In this document: positions 8,645 to 17,920 of the stretch, piece by piece
Position numbering within the stretch: position 1 is the stretch's first letter
Layout: each line of letters begins with the position of its first letter
Assembly: GCF_030816935.1 (NCBI RefSeq)
Contig: NZ_JAUSYO010000001.1
Coordinates: 1,178,001-1,242,000, forward strand
Length of the DNA stretch: 64,000 bases
Reading direction: 5' to 3'
From: Arthrobacter sp. B3I9
GTDB taxonomy: Bacteria; Actinomycetota; Actinomycetes; Actinomycetales; Micrococcaceae
Position numbers and translations under genes: made by a program
Notes under the pieces: generated by a model
Database searches by the model: none
Told to the model about the DNA's origin: nothing
The model's input: the letters and a program-made list of their open reading frames with translations, nothing else

Positions 8645-9625
8645 TCAGTGCCCGCGGTGGTCCTGGATGGTCATGCGCGCGCCGAACGTGGGCTTCCGGA
8701 AGCCGCTGAGCCCGATCATCCGCACCACGCGCTGCCGGTGGCCCGCCCACGGCGCCAGCAGGCGGAGCATGCCGGCGTCGTCCGTGCGGCGGCCGGTCAG
8801 CGCCGCACCCACGTACGCTGCGAGGTGGTAGTCGCCCACCGAGATCGAATCCGGGCAGCCGTGCGTGCGTTGCACCACCTCCGCCGCGGTCCAGACGCCG
8901 ATGCCGGGCACCGCCTGCATTTTCGCCGCTGCTTCTGCAGCCGGTAGGGCGGCCAGGCGTTCAAGTGCGACGGCGGAGCGCAGCGCCCGCATGACGGTGG
9001 CGGACCGCTGGGGGCCCACCCCCGCCTTGTGCCATTCCCAGGACGGTATCCGCAGCCACTGCTCCGCGGTGGGCTGGACCATGAGGTTGGCCGGTGCCAC
9101 GCTGCCGGCGCCGGGGGCCGGGGTCCCGAAGCGGTACATGAGGTAGCGGTAGCCGCGGCGGGCCTCGATGAGCGTGACTTTCTGCTCCAGAACCGTGGGC
9201 ACCAGCGCATCAATAATCCGGCCGGTGGCGGGCAGCCGCACGGCCAGGTTCCTGCGGCGGGCCTCCGTGACCATCCGCGGGAGTGTGGCGTGGAACGCGG
9301 GCTCGTCGAAGCCGGTCCAGTCGTCGTCGCGCCCCAACATGCGGGGTACCGCCTCGACCGCAAAGGCTGCTCCCGGCCCCCACGCCAAGGCATCGACGGC
9401 TACATCCGCGCCGTGGCCGAGGGATCCCAGGCGCAGGCTCGCCGGACCGGCCGGCGTCGTGAAAGCCATCCAGAGCCCGTCCGGCGCCGTAAGGACGGAG
9501 GGATCGCCGTGGCCGCGGAGAAGGGGGCCGACGGTCTGCTGGAGGTCGAAGGGGCCGTCCGGGTGCCAGCGCAACGAGGCGTCCGCCGCGGCAGCCCGGG
9601 CCGCGGGGATCTCTGCGATGCTCAT
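8645..9625 (-). CDS. DNA-3-methyladenine glycosylase 2 family, AlkA-like
   Basis: The 326-residue HhH-GPD glycosylase excises alkylated bases from DNA in base-excision repair. The helix-hairpin-helix VPGIGVWTAAEV is at about residues 239-250 and the catalytic aspartate is D265 in SVGDYHLA. The N-terminal about 130 residues form an AlkA-like leading domain. ATG 9625 (MSIAEIPAA) is taken as the start. The frame is open for 47 more codons through a low-complexity repeat (9711-9761), which is probably not translated. Confidence 0.87.
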   Translation of the reverse strand: MSIAEIPAARAAAADASLRWHPDGPFDLQQTVGPLLRGHGDPSVLTAPDGLWMAFTTPAGPASLRLGSLGHGADVAVDALAWGPGAAFAVEAVPRMLGRDDDWTGFDEPAFHATLPRMVTEARRRNLAVRLPATGRIIDALVPTVLEQKVTLIEARRGYRYLMYRFGTPAPGAGSVAPANLMVQPTAEQWLRIPSWEWHKAGVGPQRSATVMRALRSAVALERLAALPAAEAAAKMQAVPGIGVWTAAEVVQRTHGCPDSISVGDYHLAAYVGAALTGRRTDDAGMLRLLAPWAGHRQRVVRMIGLSGFRKPTFGARMTIQDHRGH

Positions 9626-9710
9626 TCGGACATTTTCCCACGCCGGGCCCCGCACCGGGACCGACAGCCCGGGAACCGCATCCCAGGAACCTGAGTCCGG
9701 ACGCCCCCGG

Positions 9711-9761
9711 GCGGACGGCCCTGAGGCGGACGGCCCTGGAACCAGAGGCCGGACGGCCCTG
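9711..9761 (+). repeat. Three direct copies of an 11-base repeat
   Basis: GGACGGCCCTG occurs at 9713-9723, 9728-9738 and 9751-9761, upstream of the AlkA-like gene. Spacing is uneven (15 and 23 bases), which does not fit a CRISPR. Its role, operator or mere slippage product, is unknown. Confidence 0.6.
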
Positions 9762-9854
9762 ATCAACCCGACCGCCCGAGACTAAAATCCGGGTGTGGCG
9801 TGGACCGCCCGCGCCTAACTTTTTGGCCCTACTTTTGAATGTCAGGTGAGCGTG

Positions 9855-10301
9855 ATGGCCGGAGGAATAGTCCACTTCGAGATCCCGGTGGACGACGAAG
9901 AACGTGCGGGGAAGTTCTACAGTTCGGCGTTTGGCTGGGAGGTTAACCCCATGCCGGAGATGAGCTACACCATGGTCAAAACCACTCCGACGGATGACAG
10001 GGGCATGCCGTCGACGCCGGGTTCCATCAATGGCGGCATGTTCCGGCGGGAGGGGAACATCACCTCCCCGGTGGTCACCGTGGACGTTGACGACATCGAT
10101 GCGGCGCTCGAGAAAATCGGTTCCTTGGGCGGCAGCACCGTCCTGCCGCGGCAGGAGGTGGGCGGCATGGGCTGGGCCGCTTACTTCAAGGACACCGAGG
10201 GCAACGTCGTGGGGCTGTGGCAGAGCGCCGCGCCGGAAGGCGGGGCCGCCGAAGCCGCCGGCACCGGAACGGCGGCGGGAGCGAACGACATCGGCGCCTG
10301 A
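9855..10301 (+). CDS. VOC-family (glyoxalase/bleomycin resistance fold) protein
   Basis: The product has about 148 residues in a vicinal-oxygen-chelate fold with two beta-alpha-beta-beta-beta units. It begins GGIVHFEIPVDDEERAGKFYSSAFGW and continues with VVTVDVDDIDAALEKIGSLGG and AAYFKDTEGNVVGLWQS. The metal-site pattern (His near the start, Glu/Gln late) is only partly evident, so its activity is unassigned. The last 25 residues are Gly/Ala-rich. Start is ATG 9855 or GTG 9846. Confidence 0.86.
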   Translation: MAGGIVHFEIPVDDEERAGKFYSSAFGWEVNPMPEMSYTMVKTTPTDDRGMPSTPGSINGGMFRREGNITSPVVTVDVDDIDAALEKIGSLGGSTVLPRQEVGGMGWAAYFKDTEGNVVGLWQSAAPEGGAAEAAGTGTAAGANDIGA

Positions 10302-10310
10302 GCCCGGTAC

Positions 10311-11063
10311 TCACCCCGACAGCGCTTGTAGTCCCCGTGTTCCTTCATCGTCCAGATACTCGGCAAAGTACGCGGATATAGCGCTCCGCGCCGTTTCGCC
10401 TGCCGCCGCGCTGTCGCCTGCCGCGATCGCATCAAAAAGGGCGCGGTCCCGCTCCAGGGCGCCCTCCATGGCCGAGAGTGAGTCCTCGGAACGCTGCATC
10501 CTGTCATTCATGAGGTTCAGGATGGAGCCCGCGACGGCTTGGCCGCAGACGCGCAGAAGGCTGTTGTGGCTGGCATCCCAGATCGCTGCGTGAAAGTCCA
10601 AATCAGCGCGGTTGAAGTCCTCGGAGCCATTAGCAACTTGGGCTTCCATGCGCTGGACGGCGTCACGCATCTGGTCCAACTGCTCCGGCGTGTGTAAGGC
10701 GGAGGCGAGTTGGCAGGCGGAACTCTCCAGCACGATGCGGAATTGCACGAGCTCGGACAGGGACAGCGACGCTATCCGTGCCGCCATGGTGAATGAGCGG
10801 CCCAATGTCTCAGGGGATACGGGCAGGACCACCGGGCCTCCGCGGCCACCGGGCTTGGAGGCAATAAGTCCCTGGCTCTGCAGCACCCGCAGTGCTTCGC
10901 GCACCGTGGGGCGGCTGACTGAGAGTTGGACCATCAACTCCCGCTCGCTGGGAAGGTGCTGTCCAGGCTTAATTTCCCCGGACAGGATCGCCTGCTCGAT
11001 CTGCTCAACCACCCGCTGGTAAGTAAGGGTGGGGACCGCCGGCGTGAAGGTCACGCTATTCAT
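10311..11063 (-). CDS. GntR regulator, FadR subfamily (FCD domain)
   Basis: The 250-residue repressor has an N-terminal winged helix at about residues 14-75 (LPSERELMVQLSVSRPTVREALRVL, the recognition helix) and an FCD ligand-binding domain at about 95-240. The usual second FCD histidine appears to be replaced (ERDRALFDA where EHR is common), so metal coordination may differ. It is transcribed divergently from the ABC transporter operon. A site matching the FadR-subfamily consensus lies between them at 11162-11172, so it probably represses itself and that operon. Confidence 0.88.
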   Translation of the reverse strand: MNSVTFTPAVPTLTYQRVVEQIEQAILSGEIKPGQHLPSERELMVQLSVSRPTVREALRVLQSQGLIASKPGGRGGPVVLPVSPETLGRSFTMAARIASLSLSELVQFRIVLESSACQLASALHTPEQLDQMRDAVQRMEAQVANGSEDFNRADLDFHAAIWDASHNSLLRVCGQAVAGSILNLMNDRMQRSEDSLSAMEGALERDRALFDAIAAGDSAAAGETARSAISAYFAEYLDDEGTRGLQALSG

Positions 11064-11161
11064 GGGATGCCTTCCATCGTCAGGGAGGTGTTCACCAACC
11101 GAGCCCGTGTCAGCAAGCTTACGTCCGCAACCGGCCGTAACTGCAGAAATGGGACGCTAAC

Positions 11162-11172
11162 TGGTAAGACCA
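11162..11172. promoter_or_regulatory. FadR-type GntR operator, divergent promoter region
   Basis: TGGTAAGACCA fits the FadR-subfamily consensus TNGTNNNACNA in every fixed position. It sits in an AT-rich stretch (11160-11210) between the regulator (start 11063) and the transporter operon (start 11259). No convincing -35/-10 pair could be assigned. Confidence 0.6.
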
Positions 11173-11258
11173 TTTTACTAAGTAGATACATATAGCTTAT
11201 TGGCTGTTAGATTGGTCACGTTGACGGACACCTGCCGTCTCGTTCGAGGGAGAGACTT

Positions 11259-12791
11259 TTGCGCCGGAGTAATAACCACGGCCTGGCACTTGCAATTCTG
11301 CTTGCCGGCTCGTTGTCCTTGACCGCCTGCAACGCAGGTTCGGGCGCCACCGGTGGAGGAGGGGCTGCTGCGGCCACCGCAGACAAGTCAAAGGTCACCG
11401 TGGCACTCACCGGCGAGCCGGTGAACCTCGACTTCACCAAGACGGCCGGCGCGGCGATCCCGCAGGCGCTCATGTCAAACGTTTACGAAGGCCTGGTCAA
11501 AATCGACCAGGACGGCAAGATCGTGCCGCTGCTGGCCGAGTCCTGGACCGTGAGCCCGGACGGCAAGGTGTACACCTTCAAACTCCGTCAAGGCGCCAAG
11601 TTTTCCAACGGCGAGGCTTTTACTGCCTCTGACGTGAAGTTCAGCATCGAACGCGTGAAGTCCGATGCCTGGGTCTCGAGCCTCAAATCCAAGATGGACG
11701 TCGTCGATTCGGTCAGTGTTGTCAGTGACACGGAGGTCGCCATCGCGCTGAAGCAGCCAAGCAACGCGTGGCTTTTCAACATGGGCACTCCTGTGGGCGC
11801 AATCTTCGATCCCAGCGGCGTGGCGGACCTTGCCAACACCGCCATCGGCACGGGCCCCTATGACATCAAGGCCTGGAACCGCGGACAGTCGATTGAGTTC
11901 GCTGCCCGGGACGGTTATTGGGGGGAGAAGCCCAAGGTCAAGACGGTTTCCCTGCGCTACTTCGCCGACGCCGTCGCCACCACCAACGCGCTGAAGACTG
12001 GCGACGTGGACGTCGTGTACAACATGCAGGCTCCGGAACTGCTCTCCTCGTTCACGAGCGATTCGAAGTTCCAGGTTCTGGAAGGGACTTCCAACGGCGA
12101 GATCGTGCTGTCCATGAACAACAAGGTGGCCCCGTTCAACGACGTGCGCGTCCGCAAAGCCGTTATGTACGCCATCGACCGCCAGGCAGTCGTGGACACC
12201 GCTTGGGGTGGCTACGGGAAGGTGATTGGTGCCCCGGTGCCGCCGACGGACCCGTACTACGAGGACCTGAACAATCTGTACCCTCATGATCCTGCCAAGG
12301 CCAAGCAACTGCTCAAGGAAGCTGGCGCCGAAAACCTGGACATCACCTTTACCGTCCCGACCCGGCCCTATGCCACGGCTGTGTCCGAGATAGTGGTCTC
12401 CCAGCTGGCCGAGGTAGGCATTAAAGCTAAGATCGAGTCCGCCGAGTTCCCGGCCGTCTGGCTGGACAAGGTGTTCACCAAGCACAACTACCAGATGTCC
12501 GTGGTGCTCGCCGTGGAAAGCCGGGACCTGCTAACAATGTTCAATAACCCCAACTACTACCTGGGCTACGACAACTCAAAGATCAAGGACGTGGCAGCCG
12601 CCGCTGATTCAGCAGATGAGGCCGGCTATGCGAGCGGTATGAAGCAGGTGGTCCGTACGATCGCCGAGGACGCCGCGGCGGACGCGTTGTTCCTCTTCCC
12701 GAACATCGTGGTGGCAAAAGCAGGCGTCACGGGTGTCCCGGCCAACTCTGTTACCGAGGCCTTGGATCTCAGTGCTATCGGCTGGAAGTAG
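11259..12791 (+). CDS. Peptide/nickel-type ABC transporter substrate-binding lipoprotein
   Basis: The 510-residue extracellular binding protein of family SBP_bac_5 has a signal peptide at residues 1-23 and lipobox LTAC, with the acylated cysteine C24. A Gly/Ala linker follows. The mature part has typical DppA/OppA landmarks: LAESWTVSPDGKVYTFKLRQGAKFSNGE, ALKQPSNAWLF and NDVRVRKAVMYAIDR. TTG 11259 is the start. It is first in an operon with two permeases, a double ATPase and an amidase, so the ligand may be an amide or short peptide. Confidence 0.93.
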   Translation: MRRSNNHGLALAILLAGSLSLTACNAGSGATGGGGAAAATADKSKVTVALTGEPVNLDFTKTAGAAIPQALMSNVYEGLVKIDQDGKIVPLLAESWTVSPDGKVYTFKLRQGAKFSNGEAFTASDVKFSIERVKSDAWVSSLKSKMDVVDSVSVVSDTEVAIALKQPSNAWLFNMGTPVGAIFDPSGVADLANTAIGTGPYDIKAWNRGQSIEFAARDGYWGEKPKVKTVSLRYFADAVATTNALKTGDVDVVYNMQAPELLSSFTSDSKFQVLEGTSNGEIVLSMNNKVAPFNDVRVRKAVMYAIDRQAVVDTAWGGYGKVIGAPVPPTDPYYEDLNNLYPHDPAKAKQLLKEAGAENLDITFTVPTRPYATAVSEIVVSQLAEVGIKAKIESAEFPAVWLDKVFTKHNYQMSVVLAVESRDLLTMFNNPNYYLGYDNSKIKDVAAAADSADEAGYASGMKQVVRTIAEDAAADALFLFPNIVVAKAGVTGVPANSVTEALDLSAIGWK

Positions 12792-12855
12792 CATCGGGCC
12801 CGAGAATAAAAGCCGTCTATCGAGCAACTGACAGCAAACTGAAGGAGGAGCTGGC

Positions 12856-13803
12856 GTGGCAATCCGCTTGCTGATCAACCTGGCGCGGTTCCTCGGAACC
12901 TATGTGGCCGCGACGGTCCTGGTGTTCCTGCTCATGCGGGCAATTCCCGGTGACCCTGCCCAGATCGCCTTGGGCGTCAATGCCACGCCGGAACTGGTGG
13001 CCAGGACGCAGGCCGAATTCGGGACAGACCGTCCCCTGGTCACGCAGTATTTCGATTGGGCCTTCGGGCTGCCCTTCGGCGACTTCGGCATCTCCTACGT
13101 CACGCACCAGGACATCAGTCCTCTGGTCCTCGACAGGGTCCAGGTCAGCCTGATCCTCGTCCTCCTGGCCATGATCGTGGCCCTGCTGATCGCCATCCCG
13201 TTCGGAACGTTTGCGGCGGTCCGCCACCGCAATCCCAGCGGCATCCTCATCAGCGGGCTGAGCCAACTGGGCGTCGCCGTGCCGAACTTCTTGGCCGGCA
13301 TCCTCCTGGTGGTCGTCTTTGCCGTTGGCCTGGGCTGGTTCCCAGCAAACGGCTGGACTCCGCCGGGCCAGGATTTCGGCGGGTTCCTCAGCCGGGTGTT
13401 CCTGCCCGTCCTGGCCCTCGCCTCCGTGCAGGGGGCCATCCTTACCCGCTATGTCCGTTCCGCGGTGATGGAAGTGATGAGCGAGGACTACTTGCGCACG
13501 GCGCGCTCCAAGGGATTGGGCCCGCTGGAAAGCCTGCTCAAGCACGGGCTTCGCAATGCGGCGATTCCCGTTCTCACGGTCACCAGCGTGCAATTGGCCG
13601 CCCTGATCATAGGTGCCGTGGTGATTGAACGGGTCTTTGTGATCCCGGGGTTGGGGTCCATGTTGCTCGACGCCGTGGGCAACCGCGACCTCCTCACCGT
13701 CCAGTCCGTGGTGATGGTCCTCGTGGCCATCACGTTGGTCATCAACCTGGTGGTGGATGTTCTCTACACGGTTTTGGACCCGCGCATCCGGAAGAAGGCT
13801 TAA
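12856..13803 (+). CDS. ABC transporter permease, DppB type
   Basis: The 315-residue inner-membrane permease has about six transmembrane helices. The first is near residues 10-30, followed by an external loop of roughly 70 residues. The cytoplasmic EAA loop reads EDYLRTARSKGLGPLESLLKHG and contacts the ATPase. GTG 12856 follows AAGGAGGAG with five bases of spacing, one of the strongest ribosome binding sites here. It forms the channel with the DppC-type partner, which starts two bases after its stop. Confidence 0.93.
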   Translation: MAIRLLINLARFLGTYVAATVLVFLLMRAIPGDPAQIALGVNATPELVARTQAEFGTDRPLVTQYFDWAFGLPFGDFGISYVTHQDISPLVLDRVQVSLILVLLAMIVALLIAIPFGTFAAVRHRNPSGILISGLSQLGVAVPNFLAGILLVVVFAVGLGWFPANGWTPPGQDFGGFLSRVFLPVLALASVQGAILTRYVRSAVMEVMSEDYLRTARSKGLGPLESLLKHGLRNAAIPVLTVTSVQLAALIIGAVVIERVFVIPGLGSMLLDAVGNRDLLTVQSVVMVLVAITLVINLVVDVLYTVLDPRIRKKA

Positions 13804-13805
13804 CC

Positions 13806-14666
13806 ATGACCTCGATCCCTGCTTCCATCGCCCTCAAAAAGGGCGGACGCGCGAAGCCCACGGCCGCCCTGGTGGTCGGCGCCGCTCTGGTGGCCCTAGT
13901 TGTGCTGGCTGCCGTGACGTCCTTCATCTGGACCCCCTACGACCCCGTGCAGGCCTACCCCAGCCAGCGGCTCCAAGGCAGCAGTGCGGCGCACATCATG
14001 GGAACCGACCGCTATGGCCGGGACTTGTTCTCCGGCATCCTGCACGGTGCCCGCATCACTTTGCTGGTGGGCCTGATTGCAGTCGGAATCGCGTTGGCCG
14101 TCGGCACCCCGCTCGGCATACTGGCTGGCATGCGGCGCGGGGCAACCGAGGAAATCACCATGCGCGCCGCGGACATCCTCCTCGCTTTCCCGGCGCTGCT
14201 CGTCGCCATCATGTTCGGTGCAGTCTTCGGCGCCAGCACGGCGACAGCGATGCTCGCCATCGGCATCGGATCGATTCCCGGCTTCGCCCGGGTTGCGCGA
14301 AGCGGCGCCCTCCAGGTCATGAGCACGGAATACGTGCTCGCGGCCAAGGCATCGAGCCAGAGCCCGTTGCGGATTGCGCGCCGGCATGTGGTTCCCAATA
14401 TTGCCGGGATGGTGGTGGTGCAGTGCTCCGTCACCTTCGCCATTGCGGTGCTGGCCGAGGCTGCATTGTCCTTCCTGGGCCTGGGCACGCCCCCGCCGGT
14501 GCCCTCGTGGGGCCGGATGCTGCAGGAGTCCCAGCAGTTCCTGGGCACCTACCCAATGCTCGCCGTTTGGCCGGGCGCGGCGATCGCTGTCGCCGTCCTG
14601 GGTTTCAATCTGCTTGGCGATGGTCTCCGTGACCTTTTTGACCCGAAACTGAACGGAGAGCGCTGA
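13806..14666 (+). CDS. ABC transporter permease, DppC type
   Basis: The 286-residue permease has about six membrane helices. The N-terminal segment AALVVGAALVALVVLAAV is followed by the usual GTDRYGRDLFSGILHGAR entry to the channel domain. The EAA loop is TEYVLAAKASSQSPLRIARRH. It pairs with the DppB-type subunit. Spacing to neighbours is two bases on each side, so the operon is tightly packed. Confidence 0.93.
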   Translation: MTSIPASIALKKGGRAKPTAALVVGAALVALVVLAAVTSFIWTPYDPVQAYPSQRLQGSSAAHIMGTDRYGRDLFSGILHGARITLLVGLIAVGIALAVGTPLGILAGMRRGATEEITMRAADILLAFPALLVAIMFGAVFGASTATAMLAIGIGSIPGFARVARSGALQVMSTEYVLAAKASSQSPLRIARRHVVPNIAGMVVVQCSVTFAIAVLAEAALSFLGLGTPPPVPSWGRMLQESQQFLGTYPMLAVWPGAAIAVAVLGFNLLGDGLRDLFDPKLNGER

Positions 14667-14668
14667 TC

Positions 14669-16492
14669 ATGAGCAACGCCGGAAAACCTGGTGCCTTGCT
14701 GGACGTGGAGGGCATGGATGTTTCCACCCGGGACCGGGTCCTGGTCAGGAATTTCAACCTCCAGATGCAACGCGGAGAGAGAATCGGCCTGATCGGCGAG
14801 TCCGGCTCCGGGAAGTCCATGACGGCGACGGCACTTATGGGGCTGCTGCCCGAAGGTGTCACTGCGTCCGGCTCCATCCGGCTCGGCGGAGGGGACGAGA
14901 ACCTGGTCGCGGCCGCAGACTCACGGCTCCGCAAGATCCGTGGCAAGGACATGGCCATGGTGTTCCAGGAGCCGCTCACGGCGCTGAATCCGCTCATGAA
15001 GGTCGGCCCCCAGGTCGCCGAGATCATGACCAAGCACCGGACCGTGTCGGGCCGGGCCGCCGCCAATGCGAGGGCCGTTGAGCTGCTGGCCAGCGTGAAG
15101 CTGCCCGATCCTGCCGAGGCGGCCAAGGCCTATCCGCACCAGCTCTCCGGCGGGCAGCGGCAGCGGGCCATGCTGGCCATGGCGCTCGCAAACGACCCGT
15201 CGCTGCTGCTCTGTGACGAGCCGACGACGGCCCTCGACGTCACCGTCCAGCGGCAGGTTCTCGACCTGATCCTGGAGTCTGTCCAGCAGCGCGGCACCGG
15301 CCTGCTGTTCATCACCCACGACCTCTCCGTGGTGGCCAATATGTGCGACCGCGTCTTGGTGATGAACAACGGCCAGGTGGTGGAGGAGGGAACTACTGAG
15401 GACGTCTTCGCCCGCCCCGAGCATCCCTACACCCGCGGACTGCTGGCGGCGTCAGACCTGGACGCAACCGACGCCGACGGCCGGCTCTTCACCGTGGCGT
15501 CCGCCGCCGCGTACATTCCCCCGGCGCCGGTGAAGACGGCCAACAGCGGGGACCCGGGTGGAGAACCAACTCCCGTTGGGAAAGTGCAGGCCGGCAACAC
15601 GAGCCCGACCGGTGACAGGCTACCCGGGCAGCCGGCTGGCCGTGGTGTTGAAGCCGCTGCCGCCACTGAACCGGTTATCAGCGTTACTGACCTGGTCCGC
15701 ACTTATCACCGAGGCCGCACGTCGCTGTTCGGAAAACCGACTGAGGTCCAGGCCCTGCGGGGGATTTCCTTCGAAGTCGCGGCCGGGCAACGCTTCGGGG
15801 TGGTGGGAGAATCCGGCTCCGGAAAGTCCACACTGCTGCGCATCCTTGCCGGGCTGGACCAGCCGAGTTCCGGCAGCGTCCGGGTGGCCGGCAATGAAGT
15901 GGCCGGGGCCAAGGAAAGCCAACTGGCCCAGCTGCGCCAGCAGCTCCAGATCGTCTTTCAGGACCCCATGGGGTCCTTGAATCCCCGGATGCGGGTGCAG
16001 GACATCGTGGCCGAACCGCTCCTGGCCCCGGGGCAAAAGGTGGACAGCGCCCGTCAACGCAAGCTCGTCGGCGAGATGCTCCTCGCCGTCGGACTGCCAG
16101 TGGACGCGGCCGAACGCTTCCCGCATCAGTTTTCCGGCGGCCAACGGCAGCGCATCTCCATTGCGCGGGCACTGATCTGTCAGCCGCGGGTGCTGGTCGC
16201 CGACGAGCCGGTCAGCGCCCTGGACGTCTCCGTCCGGGCGCAGGTCCTGAACCTGCTGTCCGATCTCGTTGATGAGTACCAGCTGACCCTCGTGTTTGTC
16301 TCCCATGACCTGGGCGTCGTCCGTCATGTCTGCGACAACGTGGTCGTCATGAACAGCGGACAGATCGTGGAGACCGGCAGCACCGCGCAGATTTACGAAC
16401 AACCGCGCCACGAATACACGCGCACCCTTGTCAACTCCTCAATGTCCCTACGTTCTGAACTGGCTGCGCGTGAGCCCACGCCTGCACGCTGA
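14669..16492 (+). CDS. Fused double ABC ATPase, DppD-DppF type
   Basis: The 607-residue product joins two nucleotide-binding domains that are separate proteins in E. coli Dpp. Domain one (about residues 10-265) has Walker A GESGSGKS, signature LSGGQRQR and Walker B LLCDEPT. A Pro/Gly-rich linker of about 60 residues follows. Domain two (about 335-595) has Walker A GESGSGKST, signature FSGGQRQR and LVADEP. It energises uptake through the two permeases. Such fusions are common in actinobacteria. Confidence 0.94.
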   Translation: MSNAGKPGALLDVEGMDVSTRDRVLVRNFNLQMQRGERIGLIGESGSGKSMTATALMGLLPEGVTASGSIRLGGGDENLVAAADSRLRKIRGKDMAMVFQEPLTALNPLMKVGPQVAEIMTKHRTVSGRAAANARAVELLASVKLPDPAEAAKAYPHQLSGGQRQRAMLAMALANDPSLLLCDEPTTALDVTVQRQVLDLILESVQQRGTGLLFITHDLSVVANMCDRVLVMNNGQVVEEGTTEDVFARPEHPYTRGLLAASDLDATDADGRLFTVASAAAYIPPAPVKTANSGDPGGEPTPVGKVQAGNTSPTGDRLPGQPAGRGVEAAAATEPVISVTDLVRTYHRGRTSLFGKPTEVQALRGISFEVAAGQRFGVVGESGSGKSTLLRILAGLDQPSSGSVRVAGNEVAGAKESQLAQLRQQLQIVFQDPMGSLNPRMRVQDIVAEPLLAPGQKVDSARQRKLVGEMLLAVGLPVDAAERFPHQFSGGQRQRISIARALICQPRVLVADEPVSALDVSVRAQVLNLLSDLVDEYQLTLVFVSHDLGVVRHVCDNVVVMNSGQIVETGSTAQIYEQPRHEYTRTLVNSSMSLRSELAAREPTPAR

Positions 16493-16502
16493 AAGGATCG
16501 TC

Positions 16503-17912
16503 ATGTCACAGCTTTCGACCACAACGCTTCACAACCTTTCCGCCGGAGAGCTTGGCAGCGCCTATGCCGCCGGCCAGCTGTCTCCGGTCGAAGTAGCCGA
16601 AGCCGTGATCCAGCGGGTGGAAGAACGGGAACCTGTGCTGAACGCGTTCTACCGCTTCGATCCGGCGGAAGTACGGATGGACGCGCAGGCCAGTGAACGC
16701 CGGTGGCGGAACGGCACGCAGCGCGGCCCGCTCGACGGCGTGCCGGTAACCGTCAAGGAGAACATCGCCCGCGCCGGAGTGCCGATGCCGTCCGGCACCG
16801 CGCTCGCCGCGCCCAAAGTCCCCTCGGTGAATGCGCCCATCACTGACCGCATCCTCGAAAACGGGGCAGTGGTCCTGGGATCCACAACGATGCCTGACTG
16901 GGGAATGCTCTCGTCCGGGGTCTCGAGCCTGCACGGCATCTCCCGCAGCGCCTGGAATCCGGAATGGACCACGGGCGGCTCGAGCGCAGGCGCCGGTTCC
17001 GCCGCTGCCGCAGGTTACGGCCCGCTGCACGTGGGGACCGACATCGGTGGTTCCATCCGGCTCCCCGGCACGTGGCAAGGGCTCGCCACTCTGAAACCGA
17101 GTGCAGGGCTCATTCCGCTGGATGTGCCTTATATCGGCCGGGCGGCAGGGCCGATGGCCAGAAGCGTTGCCGATGCTGCCCTGTTCATGAGCATCCTCGC
17201 CAAGCCCGACATCCGCGACTACACCTCCCGGCCCTACCCGGCTATGGACTGGACCATGGGCGGGATTGGTGTTTCGTCCTTGCGGGTAGCCCTCCATACC
17301 GACGCAGGTGCCGGGGCTGTACCGGACCCTGAGGTACTTGCTGCGGTGGAGGCTGTGGCGGAGCTATTTGCTGCCGCCGGGGCCACCGTGGAGAGGATCG
17401 CTGCGTTCATCGACCAGGACATGATGGACGGGCTGGACAATTTCTGGCGGACACGCTCCTGGGCCGACTACCAGGCGCTGCCTCCCGTGGAGCAGGAGAA
17501 GGTCCTGCCCTATATCGCCCAGTGGTGCTCCGGCGGCGCCCGGTTCGACGGCGCGGAGACCATCCGCAACTTTGGTCGCATCGACCAGATGCAAAAGGCG
17601 GCGATCGCGGCCACGTCCGGCTTTGACCTCGTGATCTCACCGGTGGCCCCGATGGCCGCCTTCCCGGCCGAGCAGCCAATGCCCGTGGACGACCCCCACC
17701 AGACAATGGCCCACATTGCGTTCACCGTGCCGTACAACATGTCCGGCCAACCGGCAGCGACAGTCAACTGCGGCTTCACTTCGGACGGCCGTCCGATCGG
17801 AGTCCAGCTGGCCGGCCGGATAGGTGCCGACGACGACGTACTGCGCGCCGCTGCCTGGTACGAGGGCGAGCGCCCGGCGTCAGCCGTTCCTGACTGGCAC
17901 CTGCTGGACTGA
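16503..17912 (+). CDS. Amidase, amidase-signature family
   Basis: The 469-residue hydrolase has the Ser-cisSer-Lys triad region: VTVKENI supplies the lysine, TTGGSSAGAGSA the cis-serine and TDIGGSIRLPG the nucleophilic serine. It cleaves carboxylic amides to acid plus ammonia or amine; GatA-like and aryl-amidase members share this layout. No signal peptide. GAAAGGA precedes ATG 16503, eleven bases after the ATPase gene. As last gene of the transporter operon it probably acts on the imported compound. Confidence 0.9.
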   Translation: MSQLSTTTLHNLSAGELGSAYAAGQLSPVEVAEAVIQRVEEREPVLNAFYRFDPAEVRMDAQASERRWRNGTQRGPLDGVPVTVKENIARAGVPMPSGTALAAPKVPSVNAPITDRILENGAVVLGSTTMPDWGMLSSGVSSLHGISRSAWNPEWTTGGSSAGAGSAAAAGYGPLHVGTDIGGSIRLPGTWQGLATLKPSAGLIPLDVPYIGRAAGPMARSVADAALFMSILAKPDIRDYTSRPYPAMDWTMGGIGVSSLRVALHTDAGAGAVPDPEVLAAVEAVAELFAAAGATVERIAAFIDQDMMDGLDNFWRTRSWADYQALPPVEQEKVLPYIAQWCSGGARFDGAETIRNFGRIDQMQKAAIAATSGFDLVISPVAPMAAFPAEQPMPVDDPHQTMAHIAFTVPYNMSGQPAATVNCGFTSDGRPIGVQLAGRIGADDDVLRAAAWYEGERPASAVPDWHLLD

Positions 17913-17920
17913 ACTGGCCG

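Noticed and set aside
6846..8750. Very long open frame on the minus strand continuing upstream of the ABM gene
   Set aside because: It is the mirror of the acyl-CoA synthetase gene, has the Arg/His-rich make-up of antisense frames in high-GC DNA, and the ABM family starts at 6845.
9711..9761. CRISPR array
   Set aside because: Repeats are 11 bases with unequal, very short spacing and no cas genes are present.
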